Assembly: GCA_002698995.1 (NCBI GenBank)
Contig: PAAX01000032.1
Span: 36,976 to 100,975, forward strand
Source of the DNA: Ignavibacteriota bacterium
GTDB lineage: Bacteria > Bacteroidota > Ignavibacteria > Ignavibacteriales > Melioribacteraceae
DNA length: 64,000 nucleotides
Direction of reading: 5' to 3'
The position numbers and the translations under genes were made by a program. The notes under the pieces are model-generated. The model had not been told where the DNA came from. It saw nothing but the letters and a program-made list of their open reading frames with translations, and ran no database searches. Position 1 is the first letter of the stretch. Every line of letters begins with the position of its first letter. Positions 27,367 to 36,839 of the stretch are shown piece by piece.

Positions 27367-28418
27367 TCGTTCTTTCCGGTTGATTTAATAACACTTAAAA
27401 AATTCTCGGGCTGCAATCCATTTCTCTTTCGTTCATAGTTTATATAGATCAAAACAAAAAATGGAGATGAAACAAACAAAACAAAAGTTATAAAATGTGT
27501 TAATAATGCATATGCAGCTGCTATTTCCTGTGTAACTCCATAAATAATAGTGAGTACAAAAATGTTTATAAAATGATAAGAACCTGTTCCCCCGGGAGTT
27601 GGAATTACAATACCAAATGCACTAATTGTCATAACTATCCACGCCATTGAAAATGTTATTATAGTTATTTCATTCATATTTATCATATAAAAGGCAATGT
27701 ATGAAGAAAAACCATAATTCAGCATAATTAATACGGTAAAAATAAAAGTCATTAGGCTGTTTTTAGTTCCTCTTAATGTTGCAAATCCCTCTAGAAGAGT
27801 TTCAAACACAGCATTAAGTTTATGAGCAGCCTTATGGGAAATATTTCCTATTAATTGAATAATTAGATTTGAGAGTTTAGATTTTAGTTTAATCAGGAGA
27901 ATGAGAAAAACAACTAATCCAAGCATAATTATAAAACCAAGATTTACAGTAGATTTAAGCCAAGGAATAATCTCATACAAATCCCCATTATAAATAAGAA
28001 CACTTATAAGGACAGAGATACCAAGAGCTATAATGTCAATTATTCTTTCGACTATAACCGTGCCGAACATAGATGTTCTCGAAATTCCTTCCCACTTCCC
28101 CAGAAAAAGAGCGCGATAAACTTCACCTAATCTAGGAACAAGACTATTAACTCCGTAGCCAATCATTGTAGCACCAAAAAGATGCATTACGGACACATCC
28201 GGTTTTATAGATGAAATAATATACTTCCATCTAACGGCGCGAATATAATGGCTTAAAAATGAACTAATAATGAAAAGTATTAAATAAGGAATTGACGTTT
28301 TAGAAAGCCAATTAATGGTTGTTTTTATATCTACATCTTTGAAGGCAAAATATAAAAGTGCTGCCATCAAAATAAAAGGGAGAGTATATTTTATAATGTC
28401 TTTTATTTTATTCAACAA
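27363..28418 (-). CDS. YbhN/UPF0104 (lysylphosphatidylglycerol synthase TM region) family protein
   Basis: 351 residues, about eight or nine TM segments. Family landmarks: HYIRAVRWKYII near residue 61, GYGVNSLVPRLGEVYRALFLGK near 90, ERIIDIIALG, and the C-terminal VIPTPGGTGSYHF. The family includes the membrane half of MprF and glycolipid or flippase-like proteins. The open frame begins with tandem TTG codons, and AAGG lies about eight bases upstream. An internal ATG at residue 18 would truncate the first helix, so TTG is preferred. The substrate is unknown. Confidence 0.85.
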   Translation of the reverse strand: MLNKIKDIIKYTLPFILMAALLYFAFKDVDIKTTINWLSKTSIPYLILFIISSFLSHYIRAVRWKYIISSIKPDVSVMHLFGATMIGYGVNSLVPRLGEVYRALFLGKWEGISRTSMFGTVIVERIIDIIALGISVLISVLIYNGDLYEIIPWLKSTVNLGFIIMLGLVVFLILLIKLKSKLSNLIIQLIGNISHKAAHKLNAVFETLLEGFATLRGTKNSLMTFIFTVLIMLNYGFSSYIAFYMINMNEITIITFSMAWIVMTISAFGIVIPTPGGTGSYHFINIFVLTIIYGVTQEIAAAYALLTHFITFVLFVSSPFFVLIYINYERKRNGLQPENFLSVIKSTGKNE

Positions 28419-28419
28419 A

Positions 28420-29007
28420 TTACCTTAAATCAATAATCCGACAACCTTCCGGAATTTTAAATTGAAAAATAGAATCATCTTTTAATGAGTTTTCTTTAAC
28501 ATCAATAAGATCAAAAGCAAATCTGTTATTCATATTATCTTTTACATCAATAGAAGTTATTGTATAGCCTTTATTGTATTGAATATCTACGGAACTATAC
28601 AAGGCGCTTTGGTCATCACAATCCCTAAGTCTAATTCCACTGTTAATTTTTTCAACTTTACAATTTTCAGAAAATCCACTTACATATTGATCAATAGAAA
28701 ATATTGCAGGTTGATCACTTAAATTGTTTATTACTACTCTTTTATCAAATGAGTTGTAATTCCAAATTATACTGCCATTACTGCAGATTATTTGATTTTC
28801 AAACTCCACTCTAAATTTATTTCCTTTGGAATAGAAGAACTTTCCTTTAATCTTATTTTGATTACCAAATGAATTTGCTTTCTGAATAAATTGAGCTGAG
28901 AAGTTGTGTACAGAATTAAATTTATTTCTGAGCTTAGTAAGTTCATCTTCCGCAGTTTGAGCATTCAAATACAAAAATGAAATTACAAACAATAATAAAA
29001 TTTTCAT
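28420..29007 (-). CDS. lolA: Outer-membrane lipoprotein carrier LolA-like
   Basis: 195 residues. A signal peptide (1-16, ending YLNAQ) leads to a LolA-type half-barrel: NFSAQFIQKANSFGNQNKIKGKFFYSKGNKFRVEF and SNGSIIWNYNSFDKRVVI. LolA carries lipoproteins across the periplasm to the outer membrane. It begins immediately after the ftsK stop codon. The ftsK-lolA order is also seen in other Bacteroidota and proteobacteria. Confidence 0.88.
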   Translation of the reverse strand: MKILLLFVISFLYLNAQTAEDELTKLRNKFNSVHNFSAQFIQKANSFGNQNKIKGKFFYSKGNKFRVEFENQIICSNGSIIWNYNSFDKRVVINNLSDQPAIFSIDQYVSGFSENCKVEKINSGIRLRDCDDQSALYSSVDIQYNKGYTITSIDVKDNMNNRFAFDLIDVKENSLKDDSIFQFKIPEGCRIIDLR

Positions 29008-31509
29008 CTAATTTAGATTCCTTAATAATGAATCGAGCTGCTGCTCACTTTCAATTAAAACCTCTCTTGCCTTACTTCCTTCAGAAGGACCAACAACCCC
29101 GGCTTGTTCCAACTGATCTACTATTCTAGCTGCTCTGGAATAACCTAACTTCAATCTTCTTTGAAGGAGTGAAACAGAACCCTGTTGGTGCCTTACAATT
29201 ACTCTTGCAGCTTCATCAAACATTGGATCGAGATCTGCTAAGAAACTTCCTTCGGACTGCATTTTCTTTTCAAACATTGACGGAAGAAAATATCTCTTAG
29301 AATAGCCTTTTTGTATATAAATATGGTCTGTAATTTTTTCTACTTCATCTGTAGTTATAAATGCGTTTTGAATTCTTACAGGCTTAGGCATTCCACCCGG
29401 TAAAAAGAGCATATCACCTCTTCCTAAAAGAGTTTCCGCACCATTCATATCCAGAATAGTTCTTGAGTCGATTCTAGTTGCAGTCTGATAAGCCACTCTT
29501 GCACTAAAGTTAGCTTTTATAGTTCCGGTAATAACGTTTACAGAAGGTCTTTGTGTAGCAACAATTAAATGAATACCGACAGCTCTAGCTAACTGAGCTA
29601 ATCTCGCAATCGGTTCCTCAACTTCTTTTCCTGAAGTCATCATTAAATCTGCAAGCTCATCAATAATTACAACAATGTAAGGAAGTTTATGATGTTTCAT
29701 TTCATCAGTATCTTTGGGTTTCCTTTTTGGATCAGCTACTTTTTCATTATAATCAACAATATTTCTAACGCCGGCTTTTGCAAGTTTGTTATAACGCTTT
29801 TCCATTTCATATTCTACTGCTTTTAAAACAAGCAAAGCATTCTGAGGATTAGTAATAATTTCCTCTTCTAAGTCTGGTGATACAGCAAGGAAATGCTTAC
29901 TTAACTTTTTGTAGAAAGATAACTCAATTTTTTTAGGATCGACAATAACAAATTTTACATCAGAAGGATGCTTCGCATAAATAAGTGAAGTTATCATCAT
30001 GTTTATACCAACACTTTTACCGGCACCGGTAGAACCTGCAATTAATAAGTGAGGCATTTTTGCAAGGTCTGTTATATAAATATCACCGGAAATAGTTTTA
30101 CCTAAAGCCAAAGGTAATTCAGCTTTAGATTCTTTTATTTTCGCAAGTACCGATCTTGCATTTACAAGCTGGGCTTCGGCATTTGGTATTTCTACACCTA
30201 TTGCACTTTTGCCAGGAATAGGTGCAATAATTCTTATTCCTCTGGCAGCTAAGGCTAAAGCGATATCATGTTCAAGACTTACAATTCTGCTGATCTTTAC
30301 ACCGGGAGCCGGAACAATTTCATAAAGAGTTACAACAGGTCCAGGAGTAACATCAATATCTTCAATCTTAATATCAAACAGAGCAAGTTTATCTTTCAGT
30401 AGTTCTGCGTTGCGTTTTAATTCTGTTTCCGGAATCTTAACATTTTCTAATTCCGATTGAGTAAGCAGATCCATTGAAGGGGCTTTGTATTCAATCTTTT
30501 CTTCCCATTGATTTGGAAGTTCTTCCTCTTCTTCAAAATTTATTGGTTCATCGGGTAAGTCTGTTTTAACTTTCTTTTTTTCCTTATTCTCTTTGGGATC
30601 TGTATTTTTATCAGCCTGATCAATTGCATCATCTAAAAAAGTTGTTTCTACCAATTCTTCAGTTTGTTCTTTCTGTAAAATTCTTATTCTAGTTTCTTCT
30701 TCAATCTCTTCAGGAGTTTTAGCAATTACTTCTTCATCAGTGGTTTCTTCTTTTGGTTTTTTCTTTTTCAGCTTTTTAATTTTATCAAGATTTGATAAAT
30801 TTTCTTCATCTTTGTTATTAATTCTAATTTTTGTATCTGCTTCTTCCGATTCATCATCATTAAAGGCACCGGAAAAAATATCCTTTATTCCATTAATAAT
30901 TTTTTCGAGTTTAATATCAAAGGTTATAAAGAGAACAACAAACAAAAGAGTGATTAAAAATATTATACTTCCCAATCCACCAATTAATCTGCTCAATCCT
31001 TTACCAAAAAATCCACCAATATTACCTGAGAGTTCATTGATTTCAAAAAACAAGTTTATTTCTGGACTAAATCTAAGTACGCCAAAAAATGTTGCTAAAA
31101 TTACTGCAATTGCCAGAGTAAAGTTGGAAATGTAAACAGCAAGTTTGAACTGATCTTGTTTTATGATTGATAATCCCCAGACAAACATAATAACCGGAAA
31201 TGCTATCGAAAAATATCCTAGTGTGGAATTGATTAAGAAATTAGAAATAATTACACCGAAGATATTTAAAAAGTTATTTGTGTTTTTTAATTTGGTTTGA
31301 AATTCGGGATTATCGGAAAATACTTTGAATAGATCAGTAAAAGAATAACCTAGTGCTAAATCCGTTCTAGAGTATGATAAAATACTTAGAAGAATAAGTA
31401 GAGCAAATACAGTTAGAAAAATCCCCAGAATTTTTTTCTTTTTTTCCAGCGATATAATGAAATAATTTTCTCCGGTAGAGGATTCCTTTGTTTTTCTTTT
31501 CTTTGCCAT
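29008..31509 (-). CDS. ftsK: DNA translocase FtsK
   Basis: 833 residues. Four or five TM segments fall in the first 200 residues. A highly charged linker rich in Lys, Glu and Asp follows (about 210-345). The alpha/beta motor domain has Walker A AGSTGAGKSVG (near 493) and Walker B YIVVIIDELADLMM. The C-terminal gamma winged helix (about 765-830) has VSLLQRRLKLGYSRAARIVDQLEQAGVVG, which reads KOPS-type orientation signals. It pumps chromosome termini at the septum and activates XerCD at dif; an xerD-like gene is at 8564. Confidence 0.96.
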   Translation of the reverse strand: MAKKRKTKESSTGENYFIISLEKKKKILGIFLTVFALLILLSILSYSRTDLALGYSFTDLFKVFSDNPEFQTKLKNTNNFLNIFGVIISNFLINSTLGYFSIAFPVIMFVWGLSIIKQDQFKLAVYISNFTLAIAVILATFFGVLRFSPEINLFFEINELSGNIGGFFGKGLSRLIGGLGSIIFLITLLFVVLFITFDIKLEKIINGIKDIFSGAFNDDESEEADTKIRINNKDEENLSNLDKIKKLKKKKPKEETTDEEVIAKTPEEIEEETRIRILQKEQTEELVETTFLDDAIDQADKNTDPKENKEKKKVKTDLPDEPINFEEEEELPNQWEEKIEYKAPSMDLLTQSELENVKIPETELKRNAELLKDKLALFDIKIEDIDVTPGPVVTLYEIVPAPGVKISRIVSLEHDIALALAARGIRIIAPIPGKSAIGVEIPNAEAQLVNARSVLAKIKESKAELPLALGKTISGDIYITDLAKMPHLLIAGSTGAGKSVGINMMITSLIYAKHPSDVKFVIVDPKKIELSFYKKLSKHFLAVSPDLEEEIITNPQNALLVLKAVEYEMEKRYNKLAKAGVRNIVDYNEKVADPKRKPKDTDEMKHHKLPYIVVIIDELADLMMTSGKEVEEPIARLAQLARAVGIHLIVATQRPSVNVITGTIKANFSARVAYQTATRIDSRTILDMNGAETLLGRGDMLFLPGGMPKPVRIQNAFITTDEVEKITDHIYIQKGYSKRYFLPSMFEKKMQSEGSFLADLDPMFDEAARVIVRHQQGSVSLLQRRLKLGYSRAARIVDQLEQAGVVGPSEGSKAREVLIESEQQLDSLLRNLN

Positions 31510-31520
31510 CTTCTCCCAGT

Positions 31521-32276
31521 CTAACTTTCACTTTCAACACTTTTTTCTGATTCTGTCTTTTGCAGCTTAATTACTCCAGAATCATAATAAGGAATTATAT
31601 CATGCGTATTCAATTTTGCACAGATTTTAATATCTTCACTAAAACCGTTTTCAATAAGGAGTTTACCATGTTCGGTTTGAGAAAGCATTTTATTTAAACT
31701 TTTTCCGAATGATTTATTCAAAGTAACACTTGCATTTGATGCGTCGGTTAATTCAATTTCTTCATTCATTTTTAACATTTCCGTAATTAATTTACCGGCA
31801 CAAATAGTATCTTCCAAATTGAACATTCCGTTTGTACCTGAACATACAATTACAACATCTTTATTGAGTTTAACTAAATGTTCTGCAATTGCATTTAGAT
31901 TTCCAAAGGAGCAAATAAATAAATTTTCAGAAAATTTGGCTCTTACAATTGCCTTTGAACCATTTGTAGTATATAGAATTATTGATTTTCCTTTAACGGT
32001 TTCGGTATTGTATTCTATAGGAGAATTGCCTAAAGCAAAACCTTCAATTTTTTTAGTATTTCTTTCACCGCCAAGGAGTGTTTGTCCGCCAAAAGCATTA
32101 CCGGAAACTTTCATAGCAAAATCAACAGTATTAACGGGAATTATTTCTCTTGCACCATTTCCCAAAGCTGTAACAATAACTGAAGTAGCTCTTAAAATAT
32201 CTATTACTACAGTTGTTTTACCTGTAAAGTATAAATCATCTGCATTTAACGGCGATAATAAAACATTAACTTTCAT
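31521..32276 (-). CDS. comB: 2-phosphosulfolactate phosphatase family protein (ComB-like)
   Basis: 251 residues. Family blocks are visible: VVIDILRATSVIVTALGNGAREIIPV, LGGERNTKKIEGFALGNSPIEY, LYTTNGSKAIVRA and VVCSGTNGMFNLEDTICAG. ComB hydrolyses phosphosulfolactate in coenzyme M or sulfolactate metabolism. Homologues occur in many bacteria without coenzyme M, where the role is unclear. No ComA or other sulfonate genes are in the window. It sits two bases after gcvT. Confidence 0.88.
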   Translation of the reverse strand: MKVNVLLSPLNADDLYFTGKTTVVIDILRATSVIVTALGNGAREIIPVNTVDFAMKVSGNAFGGQTLLGGERNTKKIEGFALGNSPIEYNTETVKGKSIILYTTNGSKAIVRAKFSENLFICSFGNLNAIAEHLVKLNKDVVIVCSGTNGMFNLEDTICAGKLITEMLKMNEEIELTDASNASVTLNKSFGKSLNKMLSQTEHGKLLIENGFSEDIKICAKLNTHDIIPYYDSGVIKLQKTESEKSVESES

Positions 32277-32278
32277 AA

Positions 32279-33361
32279 TTATTTTTTCACAAATGGAAGT
32301 TTAACAATTTGAGCAGAAATTTCTTTTCCTCTAATAAGAAAATTTATAGTATTTCCTTCAACAGCCAAATCAGATTGAACATAACCCAGTGCAATTGCTT
32401 TTTCTAAAATTGGACTTACAGTTCCGCTTGTAACTATTCCAACTATTTCTCCATTTACACTTAATTCATAACCTTTTCTGGGGAATGCTTTTTCATCAGT
32501 TGTTAAAGCAACTAATTTTCTTTTAAGACCTGCTTCTTTTGCTTTAATTATATCAGCACTTCCTAAGAATTCACCTTTTTTTAGTTTTGTAATCCAGCCA
32601 AGTCCGGCTTCAAGAGGATTAGTAGTTTGGTCAATATCATTTCCATAAAGGCAGTATCCCATTTCTAATCTTAATGAATCTCTTGCACCTAATCCTACTG
32701 GTTGAATATCATATTCTTTACCGGCTTCAAAAACTTCATTCCAAATTTTTTCAGCTGTTTCTTCATCACCTTTGAAATAGATTTCGTAACCAAGCTCACC
32801 AGTATAACCGGTTCTGGAAACAATCATTTCAACACCAGCTATTTCTGAAGTGAAAAATGTATAATATTCTAAATCAATTTCTTTGTTACAAATTTTCTGT
32901 AAAGTATTTTTTGAATTTGGACCTTGAATTGCCAAGAGAGAATAAGCATCACTTTCATTTCTTAATTCGACACCAAACTTATTATTCTTAACCATCCATT
33001 CAAAATCTTTATCAATATTTGAGGCGTTAATAACAAGCATGAAATTATTTTCATCTACTCTATAAACTAATAGATCATCAACTATACCGCCGTTTTCATA
33101 ACACATTGCCGAGTATTGAACTTTACCGGAAGTAAGTTTTGAAGCATCATTAGTTGTAATATACTGAACAAAATCCAAAGCCTTTTCACCGGAAACAAAT
33201 ACTTGTCCCATATGCGAAACATCAAAAACACCTACCGAATTTCTTACAGCTTTATGCTCATTAATAATTGATGAATATTGAATAGGCATTTCATATCCAA
33301 CAAAATCAACAAGCTTAGCATTTAATTTTTTGTGTACCGAATTAAATTTTGTCTTTTTCAT
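32279..33361 (-). CDS. gcvT: Aminomethyltransferase (glycine cleavage T protein)
   Basis: 360 residues, standard GcvT length. Key segments: YSSIINEHKAVRNSVGVFDVSHMGQ, ARDSLRLEMGYCLYGNDI and the C-terminal barrel with GEIVGIVTSGTVSPILEKAIALGYV. The protein transfers the methylene group from aminomethyl-lipoyl H protein to tetrahydrofolate. The gcvH and gcvP genes are not in the window. It lies 12 bases after the transaldolase gene. Confidence 0.95.
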   Translation of the reverse strand: MKKTKFNSVHKKLNAKLVDFVGYEMPIQYSSIINEHKAVRNSVGVFDVSHMGQVFVSGEKALDFVQYITTNDASKLTSGKVQYSAMCYENGGIVDDLLVYRVDENNFMLVINASNIDKDFEWMVKNNKFGVELRNESDAYSLLAIQGPNSKNTLQKICNKEIDLEYYTFFTSEIAGVEMIVSRTGYTGELGYEIYFKGDEETAEKIWNEVFEAGKEYDIQPVGLGARDSLRLEMGYCLYGNDIDQTTNPLEAGLGWITKLKKGEFLGSADIIKAKEAGLKRKLVALTTDEKAFPRKGYELSVNGEIVGIVTSGTVSPILEKAIALGYVQSDLAVEGNTINFLIRGKEISAQIVKLPFVKK

Positions 33362-33373
33362 TTATTTGCAATC

Positions 33374-34018
33374 CTACTTTTGAGTTTTCTTCCAATCACT
33401 CAAGAATTTTTCCAAGCCAATATCGGTAAGTGGATGATTAAATAATTTATTAATAACATCAAAAGGCATTGTGGCAACATCTGCTCCCATCATTGCAGCT
33501 TCAACCAAATGAAGCGGATGTCTGATACTTGCAACCAACACTTCTGTTTCGAAATCATAATTTCTGTAAATTGTTACAATCTGTTCAATCAAATCCATAC
33601 CGTTATGACTAATATCATCAAGTCTGCCAACAAAAGGGCTTATATAAGTTGCACCAGCCTTTGCCGCCAATAATGCTTGAGAAGGAGAAAAACAAAGTGT
33701 AACGTTTGTTTTAATACCTTCACCCGATAAAGTTTTTACTGCTTTTAATCCCTCTTTTATTAAAGGAACTTTTACAACAATATTTTTATGAATTTTTACT
33801 AAATCATGTGCTTCTTTTATAATTCCATCATAATCTGTTGAAACAACTTCAGCGCTAATTGGACCGTTAACAGTTTCAGTAATTTCTTTAAGAATAGTTA
33901 AAAAATCTTTCCCTTCTTTTGCAACCAATGAAGGATTTGTAGTAACGCCGTCTAATATTCCTAATGCTTCTGCTTCTTTAATTTCATTAATATTTGCGGT
34001 ATCGATAAAAAATTTCAT
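33374..34018 (-). CDS. fsa: Transaldolase / fructose-6-phosphate aldolase family
   Basis: 214 residues from the ATG giving [10 protein letters not shown], the usual start of this family. That ATG is preceded by GGAAAAGGAAATA; a longer in-frame TTG start 18 bases upstream is less likely. The Schiff-base lysine is Lys83 in [24 protein letters not shown] and [12 protein letters not shown] are also conserved. The small single-domain type acts as transaldolase (TalC) or fructose-6-phosphate aldolase; sequence alone does not separate them. Confidence 0.92.
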   Translation of the reverse strand: MKFFIDTANINEIKEAEALGILDGVTTNPSLVAKEGKDFLTILKEITETVNGPISAEVVSTDYDGIIKEAHDLVKIHKNIVVKVPLIKEGLKAVKTLSGEGIKTNVTLCFSPSQALLAAKAGATYISPFVGRLDDISHNGMDLIEQIVTIYRNYDFETEVLVASIRHPLHLVEAAMMGADVATMPFDVINKLFNHPLTDIGLEKFLSDWKKTQK

Positions 34019-34108
34019 TATTTCCTTTTCCTTCAATTGTTTTTAAGTCAATTCAAAAAGTAACAAAAATTAAAATGATTTTATTGTAGAATAATTATCT
34101 CAATTTTC

Positions 34109-35692
34109 TTATACAAATTCTTCTGTCAAATCCTTACCGGTTTTTGAAGAAATAATTTTGAAAGTCTGTAAATTCAATTTATCATCTTCAATAAGTTTCA
34201 ATCTGAAGAAGTATTTCAATCTCAGTTTGTTGAGTGTACTTCTAATAGAATTTTCTCTTAAGTGTCTTCCCAAAGTTGGATGAACAACCAATTGAAGTGA
34301 TTTTTCTTTACCTTCAATTTTGTAACGTTTCAACCAATCTTCAATTTCATGAATTAAGTTAGACTGTTTTACTAATAACCCGGTACCTGCACAATAAGGA
34401 CAAACATCATGCATAGACTGCAAAATATTTTCTCTAACTCTTTGTCGTGTAATTTGAACAAGACCAAAATCCGTCATAGGTAAAAGAGCAACTTTTGCTC
34501 TGTCTCTTTTAAATTCCTTTTTCAGTTCATCATAAATCTTTTTACGATTCTTCTCATCTTCCAGATCAATAAAATCTATAACAATCAATCCGCCGATATC
34601 TCTAAGTCTTAACTGCCGCACAATTTCTCTTGATGCTTCCAAGTCAGTTTTAAGAGAATTAAGCTCCTGATCTTTTTTAGCTGCATATCTTCCGCTGTTA
34701 ACATCGATCACAACCATAGCTTCGGTGTGTTCAATTACAATATGTCCGCCGCTTGGAAGTGCAACTTTTCTACCCATTAAAGCTTTAATTTGCTCTTCAA
34801 TTTTGAATGCTTCAAAAATCGGTTTCTGGGATTTATAATACTCTACTTTTTCGGCTAAAGTGGGTTGAATAAATTTGAGGTAATCTCTTATTTCTTTATA
34901 AATCTTTTTAGAATCGACAATTACTTTTTCAACATCATTGGTAAAAAGATCTCTTATAACACTAATTGTAGTACCAAGATCCTTAAATATTAGAGAAGGC
35001 GGAGTATGTTCTTTTGCAAGTTTTTCAGTTTCCTGCCAAGTGTTTAAGAGATATTTTAAATCTGCAGCAAGAAGATTTTCCTCTTGATTTCTAGCAGCAG
35101 TTCTGATAATCAATCCATAATTTTTAGGAATAATTTCACGTGCAATTCTTCTTAATCTTTTTCTTTCTCTAAAATCACTTATCTTTTTTGAAACACCGAC
35201 CTTATTATCAAACGGTAATAAAACACAAAATCTTCCCGGAATTGAAATAGAAGAAGAAACTCTTACCCCTTTATCCTTAACAGGTTCTTTAATAATCTGA
35301 ACAAGAATATCCTGCCCTTTATGAAGTTTAGGAACAGTTGTTTCTCTTTCTTCAGTTTTTTTAGAAGCAGCCGAACTGTTTCCATTTCCATTTTGCGATG
35401 TTTCATCATCATCAATATCATCGGCTTCATCGTCGTCATCAAACAATGATTGTAACGCTTCTAATCTATCTCCTATGTCGGAGAAATGAAGAAAAGCATC
35501 ATGTTTAAGACCAATATCTATAAATGCAGCTCTGATACCTGGAAGAACCCTTGCAACTCTTCCTAGATGAATATCACCAACCATTCTTTTTTTGTCGGCA
35601 TTATCAACAAAAAAGTCAGCTAAATTTCCATCTTCAGTAAAAGCAACCCTAGTTTGAGTTACTGAAGAATTAATAATAATTTCTTTTCTCAT
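34109..35692 (-). CDS. rng: Ribonuclease E/G family
   Basis: 527 residues. The N-terminal S1 domain (about 38-135) holds an acidic insert (SLFDDDDEADDIDDDET) plus an Asn/Ser-rich stretch around residues 78-112. The catalytic DNase I-like region has VVIDVNSGRY and GGLIVIDFIDLEDEKNR, with the metal-binding aspartates. CPYCAGTG near residue 435 is the Zn-link motif. The protein ends soon after and lacks the long RNase E scaffold tail. It processes 5S and 16S rRNA or mRNA. It is 18 bases downstream of dusB. Confidence 0.93.
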   Translation of the reverse strand: MRKEIIINSSVTQTRVAFTEDGNLADFFVDNADKKRMVGDIHLGRVARVLPGIRAAFIDIGLKHDAFLHFSDIGDRLEALQSLFDDDDEADDIDDDETSQNGNGNSSAASKKTEERETTVPKLHKGQDILVQIIKEPVKDKGVRVSSSISIPGRFCVLLPFDNKVGVSKKISDFRERKRLRRIAREIIPKNYGLIIRTAARNQEENLLAADLKYLLNTWQETEKLAKEHTPPSLIFKDLGTTISVIRDLFTNDVEKVIVDSKKIYKEIRDYLKFIQPTLAEKVEYYKSQKPIFEAFKIEEQIKALMGRKVALPSGGHIVIEHTEAMVVIDVNSGRYAAKKDQELNSLKTDLEASREIVRQLRLRDIGGLIVIDFIDLEDEKNRKKIYDELKKEFKRDRAKVALLPMTDFGLVQITRQRVRENILQSMHDVCPYCAGTGLLVKQSNLIHEIEDWLKRYKIEGKEKSLQLVVHPTLGRHLRENSIRSTLNKLRLKYFFRLKLIEDDKLNLQTFKIISSKTGKDLTEEFV

Positions 35693-35710
35693 AAAATCTC
35701 TTTTAATTAC

Positions 35711-36778
35711 CTAACCGGCAACAATTACTTTGTTTTCTTCAAGCCAGAATAAAACTCTTCTTTTAAAGAGATTATCAATTTCATTTAAGTCTTCGGGCTT
35801 GTAAACATCCTTTTTAATTTTGTTTGAATGCTCTTCTATAAAATCCTTTAGTAGAATTATATCGTTAATTTTAATCAGACTATCAATCAATGATGTAATT
35901 CCATTAAAGAATCTAAAATACCAAATAATAAACTTTTTAGCTCTATGAATTGCTCTAATTTCTCCATATTCTCTTACAAGCAAATTTATGTGTTCTAGTG
36001 CGGCATCTTTAACTTCTTCTATTGAAGGTTCGCCGGGATCGATTCCATTTTCCATCATTTTGTTAAATCTGTTAAATAAAAACGGATTACCTAAAGCACC
36101 TCTGGCAACCATAACAGAATCACATCCGGTTTGTTCAATCATATTAACAGCATCTTTTGCAGAAAAAATTGAGCCATTTCCAATAACTGGAATATCTATA
36201 TTTTCTTTAATTTTTCTTAACCATTCCCACTCTGCATCAATATAATATCTGTCTTCTCTGGTTCTAGTATGCACGATAACAAAATCAGCTCCGTTTGATT
36301 GGGCTATTTGTGCATTTTCCAAAATATTAATATTTGATTTATTTTTACCCAGTCTCATCTTAACAGAAATTAATGTATCTCCCGAAGTATCCTTCATTGA
36401 TTTAATCAATTCACCCAAAAGTTTAGGATTATCTAAAATAGTAGCTCCCATTTGATATCGAGTTACTTTATTAACCGGGCAGCCGCAATTTAAATCTATT
36501 ACATCCGGAGAATATTTTTTTACTTCAGTTACGGATTGAGCTAATGTGAGTGGATCATTGGCAAGAATTTGAACACCGATTGGTTTTTCATTTTTACTGA
36601 AAGCTAAATACTGGAGAGTTTCAAACTCATTTTCAACAACTCCTTTTGCACTTACCATTTGGGTGAAAGTTAATCCGGCACCAAATTTCTTGGAGATAAT
36701 TCTAAAAGGAGCATCTGTTACTTCAGCCATTGGAGCGAGCCAAAGTTTATTTAATAATTCCATTTTAACAGCTTTCAT
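35711..36778 (-). CDS. dusB: tRNA-dihydrouridine synthase
   Basis: 355 residues from the ATG at 36776-36778, which follows a TTG codon and a weak AAAGAG. The FMN TIM barrel begins LWLAPMAEVTDAPFR. The catalytic cysteine is Cys100 in LNCGCPVNKV. RTREDRYYIDAEWEWL and IGNGSIFSAKDAV follow, then a helical tRNA-binding C-terminus. Dus enzymes reduce uridines in tRNA. The DusB rather than DusA/C call is by general resemblance. A terminator-like hairpin lies 20 bases upstream of the start. Confidence 0.9.
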   Translation of the reverse strand: MKAVKMELLNKLWLAPMAEVTDAPFRIISKKFGAGLTFTQMVSAKGVVENEFETLQYLAFSKNEKPIGVQILANDPLTLAQSVTEVKKYSPDVIDLNCGCPVNKVTRYQMGATILDNPKLLGELIKSMKDTSGDTLISVKMRLGKNKSNINILENAQIAQSNGADFVIVHTRTREDRYYIDAEWEWLRKIKENIDIPVIGNGSIFSAKDAVNMIEQTGCDSVMVARGALGNPFLFNRFNKMMENGIDPGEPSIEEVKDAALEHINLLVREYGEIRAIHRAKKFIIWYFRFFNGITSLIDSLIKINDIILLKDFIEEHSNKIKKDVYKPEDLNEIDNLFKRRVLFWLEENKVIVAG

Positions 36779-36797
36779 CAATATTACTCTTTAAATA

Positions 36798-36828
36798 CAA
36801 AAAATGCTGAATGTTGCCATTCAGCATT
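36798..36828 (-). terminator. Rho-independent terminator after pnp
   Basis: On the minus strand an 11-bp perfect stem AATGCTGAATG-GCAA-CATTCAGCATT is followed by TTTTTTG. It starts 11 bases after the pnp stop and ends the rimP-to-pnp cluster. It lies so close to the dusB start (20 bases) that dusB either depends on read-through or uses a promoter overlapping the hairpin or pnp end. Confidence 0.9.
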
Positions 36829-36839
36829 AATGTAATTAC

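Noticed and set aside
30740..31135. 131-residue plus-strand open frame antisense to ftsK
   Set aside because: It mirrors the charged linker and TM segments of FtsK; its composition and lack of context argue against a gene.
31819..32304. 161-residue plus-strand open frame antisense to comB
   Set aside because: comB is well supported in this interval. The antisense frame has no recognisable motif or start signal.
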